Below, piece after piece: positions 12,786-23,703 of a stretch of 64,000 nt of DNA (positions are counted from its first letter, which is position 1; each line of letters starts with the position of its first letter). A program made the translations under genes and the position numbers. The notes under the pieces were generated by a model. It did no database searches and was not told where the DNA came from. It saw only the letters and a list, made by a program, of their open reading frames with translations. The DNA comes from Diadema setosum (lineage: Eukaryota > Echinodermata > Echinoidea > Diadematoida > Diadematidae). The DNA lies in contig CM067059.1 of the NCBI GenBank assembly GCA_033980235.1, positions 24,226,111 to 24,290,110 on the forward strand, written 5' to 3'.

Positions 12786-14152
12786 CTGATTTTTTTTTTT
12801 TTTGCACTGTATATTTTGAAATACAAACTATAGTTTGTACTTAAACAAGGAGCATAATATGGCACACATACAGTTATATGTATTCTGGATTGCTGAGTGG
12901 TTCTTGATTTCGTGCTGAAGTTTAGCGTAGTGAAAACTAGACCAAAATAATATTGTCTAGAGATGGATTATCGACAAAAGCAGGTATTTGCCAGGAAAAA
13001 AGTTTGTAAGCTCTCTACATGACGTTGGCTAGGCATATAATTTGCAGGTAATGCGCGCACACACACTCTCTCTCTCTCTCTCTCTCTCTTTTCTTAAAAC
13101 CTGTTGCCACCCATTGTACTATGCCAACAAAGGGCTTAATGTTATCTGTGGTAGATATCATATTCTTGGGATATACTTGCATTGTATCATATTTCTTGGG
13201 AGTACTTCTGAGTAAACACAAAGATTTGATGATCAAACGAGTGTTTTGCAGTGCTGCAAGAAAATGAAACAGAGTGAAAATCCCACTTTGGGCAAGGTTA
13301 TCTGTGTTCCCATTCACTCTGAATGCTGTAGTGCAGATCTCTCGGGAGCAGATGTGGCACTTTTTAACTCCCTGGGGAATTATGATATCGTGGAAGTGTA
13401 GGGTTAAGTTGTCATGTCTTCAGGCAGCATCCTTTCATAGCTACACACATGCATGCGGTTGGTTGGGGTCCTCATTATTGTATAAGTGAAATAAATCCAA
13501 GTTCTGTCCTACATTTGTTCATTAATAGCATGGAAATGACCCAGAAAGAAAAAAATGCACCGTATAATTTGAATGCGAATGCACTTTCAAAACACACACA
13601 CACACACACACACACAAAACACCTAAAAAGCAGACAAACGTGATGCAAGAAAGAGCAGAACAGGACACAAAGGCAGCAGTTGCCAATTTAAATTGCATGG
13701 TATCTATGAGTAGAAAGGGACTAGCATTCTATTTTTCAAATTGTTACAAGACTGGAAATGATTTACATCTCTTAAATGTCTCTGATGTAAAAACAATACC
13801 TGGCAGTTGTAAATCATGGATAGTAGAAAGAAAACACAGAAATAGAACCTCATGATCATCCTGGCTCGGACTCGCGTGCAGTGGACGACCTGAGATGTAA
13901 ACAGAAATGAGGAGGAGTAAACACTTATCCTACCCTGGTGCCAATTTGCAGAAGAAAGTTTTTGTAAGGATGTCAGATCAAAAAAGTAATACATCAATTC
14001 TGTTGTGATAGCTCCAGAAGAGTGAAGTATAGACAGTCAGCTAGAAGACATGGTGCTTTCTAATTTAGGATTAAAAAAAGGGAAAAAATGTTTCACGATG
14101 AGAATATTTTAATCTCTGGAAGGGAGATTTGAGGGTTTGGGAGGTGATTTGC

Positions 14153-14246
14153 TTAACCCATAGAGGATGGGCTGATTTTGCTACAACATGCATTTCGTAT
14201 GGACACTTGCCCAAGTATACTCAGGATTCGTCCTCAATGGCTTAAC
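14153..14246 (+). repeat. 90-bp palindromic element, copy 4
   Basis: It begins TTAACCCATAGAGGATG and ends TCGTCCTCAATGGCTTAA, with the TTTTGCTACAACA core intact. The central 16-mer is CCCAAGTATACTCAGG, no longer self-complementary at two positions. Confidence 0.82.
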
Positions 14247-14435
14247 AGGCATATAATTTCATAATGTCTTATTTCCTGTGTAGATTTCCATGATATTTAT
14301 TTCAAATGACAGATATACATGTATGTTCCTTTCATGTAAAACTGATAATTTTCATCTGCAGACCCTTTTTAGCTGCACAGCACTGAGGCATGTTCTTTTG
14401 GTACCCTGCCTGTGTGCCCTTCAAAGATCACCATA

Positions 14436-14527
14436 CCTCTCGTTGAGGATGGGTTGATTTTGCTACAACAGGAATTTCCCATAGATCCCTTCCCAAATAT
14501 ACTTGGGACTCGTCCTCAATGGGTTAA
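14436..14527 (+). repeat. 90-bp palindromic element, copy 5
   Basis: It reads CTCGTTGAGGATGGG at the left and CGTCCTCAATGGGTTAA at the right, with the TTTTGCTACAACA core. The central palindrome is CCCAAATATACTTGGG. It lies less than 300 bp from copy 4 in the same orientation. Confidence 0.8.
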
Positions 14528-15583
14528 GCTGGACAAGCAATATGCCTTCATGTTTGATAGGTATCCATGAGGTTGGGCACAACCCCAGGGAATGATCTAG
14601 CCTGTCTGCTTGTGGTTGCTAGAATTCCCCTGCGGTGCATATTTTGTGGGCGTCCCGCTCGAAAACTGCCCGCCATTCAAGTCGCTTGAATCCTCCAAGG
14701 GGATCCTGATTTAATAGGAGTGCCTGGGACATAGACTAGTAGCAGTTCCTCTTACTATAATTATAATGTACCTACTGCAAGAGGTATCCAGGCAAGGTGG
14801 CTGCAAGAACCTCTTAAGTGGTCTGACTGGTTTTTCATGTGGTGAGTCGTCTTCACCACATCCTATCATAGTCTGGCCATATGTGATGTGACTGCATGCT
14901 ATTTGCCAACTAGAAATATTCAGAAAGACAGAGAGAAGTACCCCCTCCCCCCCCAAAAAAAAAAACCCAAAAAAAACAACAACAACAACAACAAAAAAAA
15001 ACCCAAAAAACACAACAAACCAAAAAAAAAAAAAAACCACCCCAAAACAAAACAAAACAAAACAAACCAAAAACACCAAATAACAACAAAGAGAAACACA
15101 CATACATACAAATGAACAAAACATACATTTGAACCTTTTTTTTGGCAAAGTAAAAAAAGTTCTAAATGCCAAGAAATATTACAAATATACTGAGCACTCA
15201 AAGGTAAGGGAATGAAATGCATTGAGCAATATCATGTCTAACCCATTAAACCTGAAGTAATTAGTTTTTGCCTTTGAATTTAATACCTGCTTCACTGTCA
15301 CCAAGCACCATCTCCAATTCATATTTATTTATTTATTTATTTATTTTTAACCTGAAAATTTTGAGCATGTTAAGGAGATCAGTATGGGATGCATATGTTA
15401 ACTACAGCCTTCAAGTTATAAACTTGTGATGGTCCTGGAGAGTATTGTTTTATTTTCCACAATCTATTTATTTAGAAGAACTTGAGAGAAAGACTAGTTA
15501 AACTAAAGTCTTGCAAACTGTCCTGTGACAACAATGGTTTGTGAACATTGGGTATATAAAATTTTACTTATATTAACCCGTTG

Positions 15584-15666
15584 AGGACGAGTCCCGAGTA
15601 TACTCGGGCAGGTATCTATGGGAAATGCATGTTATAGCAGTATCAGTCTGTCCTCAGTGGGATAAT
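15584..15666 (-). repeat. 90-bp palindromic element, copy 6 (inverted)
   Basis: It starts TTAACCCGTTGAGGACG and has CCCGAGTATACTCGGG at once after the first terminal repeat. The TGTTATAGCAG core is in reverse orientation compared with copies 1-5. The central palindrome is intact. Confidence 0.82.
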
Positions 15667-16013
15667 TGATTTTCCCCAATGAACTATTACATACACTGTA
15701 GGTATATACATACATATCTATACATATATATGTGACACATTATATCAGGACTGCATTGTTAAAGGAAAAATGTAATTGCTTATCACTGATCTCCAGCCCT
15801 GTGTTTCTGGCAAAAGTTGTTCTTCAACTCTCCTTTAGGCCTATAGGTGCATATTGTAGCACTTTGTGTCAGCTAAATTTTGTCGGGAAAGTTATATTAT
15901 TCTCTTCTGAGATGGCGAGATGGCAAAACAGAGCAAACTGTCGGAACAATTCACACTATGGATCAGGCAACCCAAGTACAGAGTAGACTCCTTTTTGTAT
16001 ATTCTCTCGCAAA

Positions 16014-16310
16014 GTCTACCGGGGCGCCATGTTTTTCATCCGTGAGTGAAGGGTTTTAATAACTGCAGTGCCCCCGCCGATTATTAGGGGGGAAGAGTTT
16101 CTGCGTAAACACAACAATCTGCCGGACTTCATAACGAAAGGTCAGAAAGTGGCATCCGTTGTCATTAGCCAGTGTCGCCATCATTACTTGCGCTACTCGG
16201 TAGAGATTAATATCGAGCTTGTGGCCGGCAGTTTTATGGGATGGCCACCTCCTTAATGATTTGTATTAATGTGGCGTGGATTGAGGAACGATACGTTGTG
16301 AAGAGTATCA
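16014..16310. promoter_or_regulatory. Candidate intronic regulatory island
   Basis: This is a GC- and CpG-richer, unique stretch about 1 kb upstream of the next EGF exon. It has several TAAT/ATTA homeodomain-like cores, no repeat signature and no convincing exon. The regulatory role is inference from composition and position only. Confidence 0.25.
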
Positions 16311-17159
16311 CCCATTAGGGTGCGTGTGTGGAATACACATTTTCACTCCAAGAAGACAGTTCAAGGCAGTTTAACATGTAACACTATATACACATTTCCT
16401 TTTCTCATCTTTGACTCTTTATGTGTCCAGGCTCAGAGTGTAATTTCCCAAGTTTTTTTATTTTTTTTTAAATCAGCATTTAATAGTAATCCATCCAAAC
16501 GATCTAGACATAAAAGTTAGCAAGTCTACTCAGGTGTAGAAATGTGCCTCAGTCCCATTGACAACAGGAAAGCCATGGTGATATTATAGGAATTAGCGGG
16601 GTTAGATTATCTTCATTCATTGACAATTTCCAGAAATATTCCAGAACAATCTAAAGAAGAAAACAAAATCAGTCGGATATATTAAGTTTTGAGACTGGGG
16701 CATGATTGTACTTGAACAAAAAAACAAACACCCCTCCCCCCCTCCCCCAAAAAGACCTTGGAAATTTCAAGATCTTTAATGATTATTTACAAATTTTATG
16801 GCAAGTAGTGAGACAATGATGACATCTAGTGATCTACTCACCATTTGCATATATTCATAATAATTCCTGTTCCACAATTTCATTACTTCCCCATTTTTTT
16901 TTTCCAATTTTGATCAAATTTTCACTGTTCGGTTTGTAAGATTTTGACTATGGAGGCCCTTATCAAGTATGGTGTTAATGTCCATTGCACAACAGGAATA
17001 TGAAACTTGTACTTTTGATTGTAAAAACACTCTACGTATATATGGATACCTGTGATCGATATTCTGCATAAAAAATTACTTCATATAACATGCTCATGTA
17101 ATTATGCTCTAATGGCTCGTTTTCTTATTGTTGTTGTTTCTTTCACCATGTTATCTCAG

Positions 17160-17396
17160 GCTACACGGGAACACAGTGCCAGATCCAGTACAACGAGTGT
17201 GTCTCCAATCCCTGTCTCAACGGCGGGTTCTGCATCGACGAACTTAACAACTACCGATGCGACTGCTCGGTGGGTTACACGGGGCCCCACTGCGAGGAAA
17301 AAGTGGACCTGTGCGCTTCCAGTCCGTGTCACAATGCCACGGTGTGCGTGGACGAGGGAAGCACGTACTCCTGCACGTGTGCGCCAGGATTCACAG
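17160..17396 (+). CDS. DNER: DNER-like receptor exon: EGF 3 (end), EGF 4, EGF 5 (start)
   Basis: Acceptor CTCAG (17158-17159) and donor CACAG|GTAGGT bound 237 nt, entering and leaving in phase 1. It joins the preceding exon as G|GC, giving the glycine of the EGF motif GYTGTQC. This supplies the sixth cysteine of EGF 3. A full EGF repeat follows (NEC...NPCLNGGFC...YRCDC...GYTGPHC), then a fifth repeat (DLC...SPC...VC...YSCTC) whose last cysteine lies in the next exon. The phase-1 introns cut repeats at the same place between cysteines five and six, as in exon-shuffled EGF genes. It would lie outside the cell. Confidence 0.9.
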
Positions 17397-18105
17397 GTAG
17401 GTCAGCTCAAGATCCATCTCGGAAATTGTCGTCAGCGACTTTATCTTCCTCTTAATACGAAGGCAAGAATGATGTGCTATGTGTGTACTCAAAATACCCA
17501 CATATATATTCTTCTTTGACTTAGAACTTTCCGTGTTGGTATCCAAGTGCATAATATGTATCTGTCTGGGGAATCTTGATTGTTATGTGAAAAATGCAGC
17601 TAGCATTTAAAGTAGAAGCAAAGTGGAAGCTAATGAATAAGACCTATGGCATCATGATCCTTTGGGCCCAAATTGATGGATGGTACCATTTCTAAGGTGC
17701 ATGATTAGCTGTGTGCAAAAGTGCATGCTGCCGCTGACTGCTCTGCTGAGTTTCTTGTTAAGTTTTCATGCACACACTCACAAGTACCACATGAATGGAA
17801 TATAGAGAAGTAAAACCAGAAAGTTTAGTCTAGTGTAAAAATACCTCATATACGTGATTGTACTATACTATGATAACACTGCTACAAACTTCATATAAAC
17901 ATAGTCAGAGGCTCACACTTTAAAGAGCAAATATACACATGTACAGATACACATGGAAAAGAAAACCCCCCAAAAAACTGAAAATTAAACTTGTTGATCC
18001 AAAATACAATGTCATACATTTGTATCTTTGTCAATCTGTGCCACATTATGTGAGTTTCGAAATATATGGTCCTCTCCTCCCCACCTCTTCCGTTCCATTC
18101 CCTAG

Positions 18106-18234
18106 GTGTACAATGCGAAGTGAACATTAACGAGTGCCAGTCGTCGCCATGTTTAAACGGCGGGAGCTGCCGAGACGATGTCAACTCCTACCGATGTATC
18201 TGTCCGGAAGACTTTGGCGGAATCCACTGTCAAA
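18106..18234 (+). CDS. DNER: DNER-like receptor exon: EGF 5 (end) and membrane-proximal EGF 6
   Basis: Acceptor CCCTAG and donor CAAA|GTAAGA bound 129 nt, phase 1 to phase 1. It joins as G|GT and completes EGF 5 (FTGVQC). It then encodes a whole calcium-binding type EGF repeat: [24 protein letters not shown]. The N-I-N-E-C start and the N/D...Y/F spacing match the calcium-binding consensus. This is the last EGF repeat before the membrane. Confidence 0.9.
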
Positions 18235-18476
18235 GTAAGACAACGCGAACCTGTCTCAAAGTGTACCAATACCCTGAGTATTATGTTTGCTATATTTGCG
18301 GAATATGTACTTGAGACATGCCCTCTTAAAAAATGTTAGAATTTTTTGCTACTCCAATGTCTATTTGTTGGGGTTTAGATGTAGATTATAAAGAGTATTA
18401 AAAGAATCGAATTGAAAAAGAATAGTTGATCACCGAATTCTTTCAATCGCACGATATTGCTCTATCAATATTTTTT

Positions 18477-18900
18477 ATGCCTCCGCCACGAAGTGGTGCC
18501 GGAGGCATTATTTTTTCGGGTCTTCCGTCCGTCCGTCCGTCCTTCTGTCCGTCCGTCTGTCCGTCCGTCCGTAATGAATTTTGTGGACAGGGTAACTATC
18601 AAACCTTTTGAGGTATCCTAATGAAACTTGGCATGTATGTGTATTAGGGGGTGAAGTTGCGCCTATCAACTTTTGGGTGCACATGCTCAAGGTCTAAGGT
18701 CAAAAGGTCAAAAAGTCAAGGTCAAATACATAAAATTTCACTATTTCCATCATATCTATGCAATGCCTGAAGATATTTTCACAATATATTTTCACAAGTG
18801 CCAAATTGTTATAGAGATATGATCTGATTTATCGAAAGATGTATACTTTCAGGGGCTATCACAGGTGAATTACAATATGGTTATGTTTTGTGTATTCTAG
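18477..18900 (+). mobile_element. Hairpin-ended (GTCC)n repeat element
   Basis: It begins with a terminal hairpin at 18477-18508, where ATGCCTCCG pairs with CGGAGGCAT around CCACGAAGTGGTG. A (GTCC)n tract at 18527-18571 follows, and then AT-rich DNA with 'AAGGTCAAAAGGTCAAAAAGTCAAGGTCA'-like direct repeats. The right end is not clear. The organisation matches the next element at 19184. It lies in the intron between EGF 6 and the transmembrane exon. It looks like a non-autonomous element. Confidence 0.6.
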
Positions 18901-19183
18901 CTGTACACAAATTTGATTCTCTGTGAAGTTGAGCATCAACACTTTTGTCCATGCTCCATTCATTGACTTCAGACCGTCTTACGCATAGAGACTTGTCTTT
19001 CTGCTGGTTTTGCTATAAAGGCACTTTTGGCTATGCTTTTGCAAGTGAATGTCAGTTTTTACAACAGCACCTCCTGGGAGATATTACCTGTAGTCAATAT
19101 TCGGTCCTATCAATAAATATGCAATGTTAACCTCCTGCAATTCTCCAAGAGCCTCCAATGCCCCTATTTTGTCATAGGGTCTA

Positions 19184-20535
19184 ATTATTATACCCCCGCC
19201 ACACATAGTGTGAAGGGGATATATAGGAATCATCGTGATGTTGGTTGGGCGGACGGTCGGTCGGTCTGTTGGTCTGTTGCAAAATCTTGCATCGCGAACT
19301 CCTCCTACGGTTTTGAAGCAATTTAAATGAAACTTAGGGTAAATGATGATATTGAGGTATAGATGTGCCAGACATGTTTTTTGTGTTTGTTGGACAATGC
19401 GTTGCCATGGTAACCATAATTTTACCAAAACCTTGTGGATTGAATAACTTCCATAGTATTTAAGCAATCAATTTCAAAATTGGTATCTATGATGATCTAT
19501 AGGTGTAGTTATGCAAGACACTATTTGTGTTTGTACTTGACAAAGCGTTGCCATGGTAACCGCATGTTTTCTTCGAAATCTTGTGGAGTGAACAACTTCC
19601 ACAGTTTTGAAGCTATATTGAAATCAAATTTGGTAGGCATTATGGCCTTGAGGCATAGATGTGGAACACATCATTTTTGTGTTTGTCGGACAAAGCGTTG
19701 CCATGGTAACCATAATTTTACCAAAACCTTGTGGATTGAATAACTTCCACATCATTCAAGCAATTAAGGTCAAATTTAGTATGTATGATGATCGGGAGGT
19801 GTAGTTATGCAAGACACCAATGTGTTAATATAAGAAAAATGTGTTGCCATGGTAACCACTCATTTTTGTATCAAATTGAACCATTTAATCTTTGAAGGTG
19901 AAATTTGGTTTGTATAAGCAAGTGTAGTTTTGCAAAATGTCCTTTGTATATGTATCGGACAATGCGTTGCCATGGTAACCACATTTTTTTTTAAAATGCT
20001 GTGGAGTGAACTTCTTCCACAGTTTTCAAGCAATTGAAACCAAATTTGGTAGGCATTATGGCCCTGAGGTATAGATGTGGAACACATAATTTTTGTGTTT
20101 GTCACACAAACAGTTGCCATGGTAACCACAATTTTACCAAAACCTTGCAGATCGAATATTTTTTCCATCATTCAAGCAATTAAAGTCAAATTTAGTATGT
20201 ATCATGATCTAAAAGTGTAGTTTTGCAAGACACCAATGTTTTAGTTTAAGGAATATGTGTTGCCATGGTAACCACTCATTTTTGTATCAAAATAAACCAT
20301 TCAAGCTATGAAGGTCAAACTTGGTGTGTATCATGGTCTTTAAGTGTAGTGATGCTGGGGGAAAGCATGTTTCCATTTGCTGTAAGTTTTATACTCAGTG
20401 TCAACTCTGTAATTGTACAGTAAACTAAAATTATTCTGTTTCCAATTCGACAAGTGCACAAACTTGGTATTAACGTCATTGCCCTCATGACATCACATAC
20501 TATAAAGCAACACTAGGGGCGGGGGTATTAATCGC
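19184..20535 (+). mobile_element. 1.35-kb TIR element with seven RFX X-box sequences
   Basis: The ends are inverted: ATTATACCCCCGCC at the left and GGCGGGGGTATTAAT at the right. A GGTCGGTCGGTC tract follows the left end. The body is a degenerate tandem array with a unit of about 147 bp. Each unit carries the exact 14-mer GTTGCCATGGTAAC, at 19401, 19547, 19697, 19843, 19966, 20113 and 20259. That sequence fits the RFX X-box consensus (GTNRCC, 0-3 N, RGYAAC) perfectly. No protein-coding capacity was seen. Confidence 0.75.
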
Positions 20536-21119
20536 CTTCAGTGATAATTCTAGTTGCTACTATAGCTCACTGAAATACTGAATTAAATTTGATTCTCCCA
20601 TGTTAAGGAGCATATATGTATATATGTTTATACATATTCATTATTTTTTTTTTTGTACAAATTTCAGTACACATATTCACAAACCACCCCCCCCCCAAAA
20701 AAAAAAAAATAAATGAGTCTTCAAGGGCTTGACTGTATAGAGTTCATGCATCTCACCACTAGAGGGAGACATTGAGCATTAATGATCATGTCCATTCACA
20801 GAAACTGTCACATCTAAAATGATAGATGGATAGAATGTGCCCACTACTCAAACGTATATACTTGCCAAATTCAACTTTGTTATGTGATGAATTGATAGAG
20901 TTTCAGAAGAGGAACTTTGAATTACTATTTTTTTTTTTCAATTTTTTTTTCCATATCTCCCTGAAAATATCATTCATATTTTTGGACTGTACCATTTTGT
21001 TTAAACCTCTGTTCTTCTCTTTCAGTGTCTGCCTTTTGTGTACACTTTTTTTCTTTAAAAAAAGTTGGATTACTAGGCATATTCTTGCAAAATTCTCTCC
21101 TTGCTGTCAACAGTTTCAG

Positions 21120-21312
21120 AAATGTTCATAGAGCATGAGCCTCCACATTACAACAACAAGGGTGGACAGCCCCACAACTACTACATTGTGATTGGTGTGC
21201 TAGCCGGGGCACTCTCCGTGGCCATGAGCATCATCGCCATCTGCGTGTGCTGGCTGCAGAAGGGCACGAATCCACGCAAGATCCAACCAATCAGTGGTGG
21301 CGATGATGATAG
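21120..21312 (+). CDS. DNER: DNER-like receptor exon: juxtamembrane, transmembrane helix, start of tail
   Basis: The acceptor follows a T-rich tract and ends TTTCAG; the donor is ATAG|GTAAGG. The exon enters in phase 1 (A|AA, lysine) and leaves in phase 2. The product has a short linker after the last EGF cysteine, then about 23 hydrophobic residues from YYIVIGVLAGALSVAMSII to CVCW. A stop-transfer LQKGTNPRK and the start of an acidic, Gly/Asp-rich tail follow. This places the EGF repeats outside and the C-terminus inside the cell (type I topology). The cysteines at the inner edge of the helix (CVC) could be palmitoylated; that is inference. Confidence 0.88.
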
Positions 21313-21449
21313 GTAAGGAAGTCATGGTGGTGGTGGTGGTTTGGGGGGGGGGGGGGGGTGGTGGAATGGTGGAGTGAATGAAACTTTTTTTTTTTGTTCA
21401 ACTTGGAAAAATGGTTGGTGTGAATTGCCATGTCATCATGAGCGATGCC

Positions 21450-21785
21450 ACAGTGATTTAAAAATCATTGAGTTATCACATTTGATGATACATATGTGTA
21501 GGTGAGTTGTATCACAAAACATCCATACAAAAGTTTTGCAATAAAGCCTAAAATGTAAGGAGGTATCAGTATTTTTGTCAATAAACCATAACTGTAGATG
21601 GTTTATTCTAGAAACAATCTTATTGTAACTATTGCTCACATTTTGTATATTTAACAATACTTAACATTGATTATACTAATTTTTTTGAATTGGTTGTTTC
21701 TATCCCTAATTCACATTTTAGAATTATTTTGAAGCACTGAAGGTGGGTTTTTGTTTCATCTGCAAATGGTAAATAATGCCTTTAA
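21450..21785 (-). repeat. Dispersed ~340-bp repeat, copy 1
   Basis: This intronic segment is the diverged reverse complement of 44844-45225. Shared phrases in order include TATCACATTTGATG, GTATCACAAAACATCC, ATAACTGTAGA, TTGTAACTATTG and GTTGTTTCTATCCCTAA. The ends show short inverted AAAGGT/ACCTTT-like repeats. It lies between the transmembrane exon and the last exon. Confidence 0.7.
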
Positions 21786-22230
21786 CCCATTAACTGAGAT
21801 GTACACTAACAGTTAAACATTTGAATGCTGTTCAAGAAGCTTGGCAAATTACAGCTAAATGTCTTGGCACATGAAGTGTTCGTTAGATTGCAATATAGAA
21901 CGGCACAGATGGAATGACATAAGAGTATTATCCCTTTTCAAGAAAAATGTTACCATTTAACATCTTGGAGACAATATTTATTGCAGTTATGATTCAGAGG
22001 CAATATTTTAGGCAAGTTGACAATTGACAAATATTAGTCAACTAAAAAAAAAAAAGTTGTAAAATATAACTGCCATAAAATGTCTAGCATATATAGTACT
22101 TCACTGTGTCCAGAACGAATTGAAAATGCCTATGATTCCTTTAGGATTTTGTTAGTTCTTGTGTGTCTATTATTAAACTCATATTTGTCATTTTTGTCTC
22201 GTTTTTGTTTCCACTCAATCATTCCTTCAG

Positions 22231-22360
22231 ATTTTTTTACAACATCAGCAGTGTCACGAAACCCCGGCCGTCGGTTCAAGCCATTTACGAGTTGACGTCG
22301 ACGAATTACAGCACCAACGTGGACGAGCCGCTCATCTCTCTAAAACCGAAGTCGGTATAA
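22231..22360 (+). CDS. DNER: DNER-like receptor, terminal coding exon (cytoplasmic tail and stop)
   Basis: Acceptor CCTTCAG joins as AG|A (arginine), phase 2. The exon encodes 42 residues after that codon and ends with TAA at 22358-22360. The tail contains FFYN, IYEL and DEPLISLKPKSV at the very C-terminus. From memory, vertebrate DNER tails have FYN, then MYDV, then a C-terminal D-K-P-L-V-T-L block in the same order and spacing. That match, with the membrane-proximal EGF repeats and the short tail, is the basis for the name. DNER is a neuronal single-pass Notch-pathway-related receptor in vertebrates. No DSL domain is visible in this part. A different multi-EGF receptor is the main alternative. 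Confidence 0.75.
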
Positions 22361-22706
22361 CTCCAAACCTGTACCGCCTTTCACATGATGTAACATTTTG
22401 TTTGCCATGACTGCTTAATACGAACTCTTGCTTGCCAGAACTTTGGATGGAGTTTCCTGTGGCCAGCTCTCCAGGCACATCTACTTGCCCTCCCAGAGGT
22501 TCAGGGACTTGTGAAAGGACAGATCTAGATCTCCTCTACTTCTCACATCTGTTCTCCCTTAACATCACATGTACTGTGTACCCATACAGTTCTCTCCTTT
22601 CTTTTTTTTTTTTTTTTTGTGGCCTTTTTAAAGATATATGTCTATTTTGAAGGGCAAATCTTGAAATGGTATATTCATTCAACCCCTATGAAAGTCAAGT
22701 TTGATG

Positions 22707-22990
22707 GTCGGAACCAGTGCCATATATAAAGAGAGTCTGGTCAGCTGTTAAATTGGACGTCATGTCATTACTTGGCATATTACGTGTTAGAGGGTTAGCG
22801 TGTACGCTCAAGATGTCATAATCAAGTAGAGCGTAGTTAACAATGGGCACTGCGTATGTGCTCTCTTTGGTAACGACATGGCTCCACTAAGGTCATGAGA
22901 CCTGCTATTGACCAATCACAGGCTTCTAAATTTATAAGCCAAAAAATATGTTGGCCAGACTCTCTCTATATACGGCACTGGTCTGTACCA
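22707..22990. mobile_element. MITE with ~28-bp terminal inverted repeats
   Basis: The left end ACCAGTGCCATATATAAAG continues AGAGTCTGG. It is the inverse of the right end (CCAGACTCTCTC, then TATATACGGCACTGGT), with two mismatches over 28 bp. The 280-bp interior has no ORF. It sits 350 bp past the stop codon, probably inside the 3' UTR of the DNER-like gene. Confidence 0.75.
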
Positions 22991-23117
22991 ACTTGTGGTT
23001 GGATCGTCAAGATTTATGATGCATCTTGTGCAGTGAGTTGCAATGCTATTTAATTTTCCATTTTTCCCATGTCATCTGCTTTTGGGCCCCTTTCAAGTAA
23101 TTTTTAGAAATGCTACA

Positions 23118-23350
23118 ACATGTACTGTATAAGTTGTTATTTTCGCGTACAGATATTTTCGCGAATGAGGAGGTCATGGACATTTTCGCGAGATGTTATG
23201 TTCGCGATTTGACACCGAGGCTATTGTAAGTGCACTATTAGCCTAGTGTATGGCAACATTTTCGTGTGTTGTTAAATACGCGGTCCAGCCGTGAATCACG
23301 AAATTCGCGAAAATTAAACCCTCGTGAAAATAACAGCGTATGCAGTATAT
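23118..23350 (+). repeat. TTCGCG-type element, family B, copy 1
   Basis: It starts TGTACTGTATAAG and ends with GCAGTATAT. The interior carries TTTTCGCGTACAGATATTTTC, 'ACATTTTCGCGAGATGTTA' and AAATTCGCGAAAATTAAACC. A second copy lies at 36643-36836. Confidence 0.75.
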
Positions 23351-23449
23351 GATGATGTCCATTTTTCCCCTTTGATGTTAGGTTTCTTAAACTTGCAAAT
23401 GCCAATAAAGACCTACCATTACAACTGCAATAATGATAGCAGTTTACAA

Positions 23450-23703
23450 ATGACATGCACTGTATGCGCCATATATTTCATGAGATTTTTATTTTTGTGA
23501 ACTTTACGAGTCGGATACTATTCGCAAATTCAGCAGCATGCCAAAATATTAACTCTGATCCTGAGATGGATGCAATGTGCATGTGTACTACCCTTCTCTG
23601 TACATTACAGTACTCCATGATCACAAATCTAACAGCTTACGAAAGTGTAGGGATGTGCTGATTTGTAAGAAATTAGACTCACTAAATATATGGGATATAC
23701 TGT
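23450..23703 (+). repeat. TTCGCG-type element, family A, copy 2
   Basis: It follows the same phrase order as 770-1022 from 'CACTGTATGCGCCATATATTT' to 'ATATATGGGATATACTGTAG'. Most CpG dinucleotides are changed to TG or CA. It lies 100 bp from the family B copy. Confidence 0.7.

Larger units (their letters stand above)
5453..17159 (+). other. 11.7-kb intron with six 90-bp palindromic elements
   Basis: The intron is bounded by a GTGAGT donor and a TTATCTCAG acceptor with matching phase 1. No EGF-like coding block was found inside it. It contains six copies of a 90-bp palindromic repeat, a tRNA-derived SINE (10215-10400), a degenerate repeat at about 6545-6860, GA-rich minisatellite DNA (12300-12475), (GT)n, (CT)n, (CA)n and (TTTA)n tracts, and GC-richer non-coding islands at 9120-9470, 9950-10150 and 16014-16310. 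Confidence 0.6.

Noticed and set aside
14711..15222. Frames of 72-153 codons around 14.7-15.2 kb, rich in Phe/Val/Cys or Lys/Asn
   Set aside because: They translate a C-tract, A-tract and CAA/CAAAA repeat. Low complexity, no splice signals.
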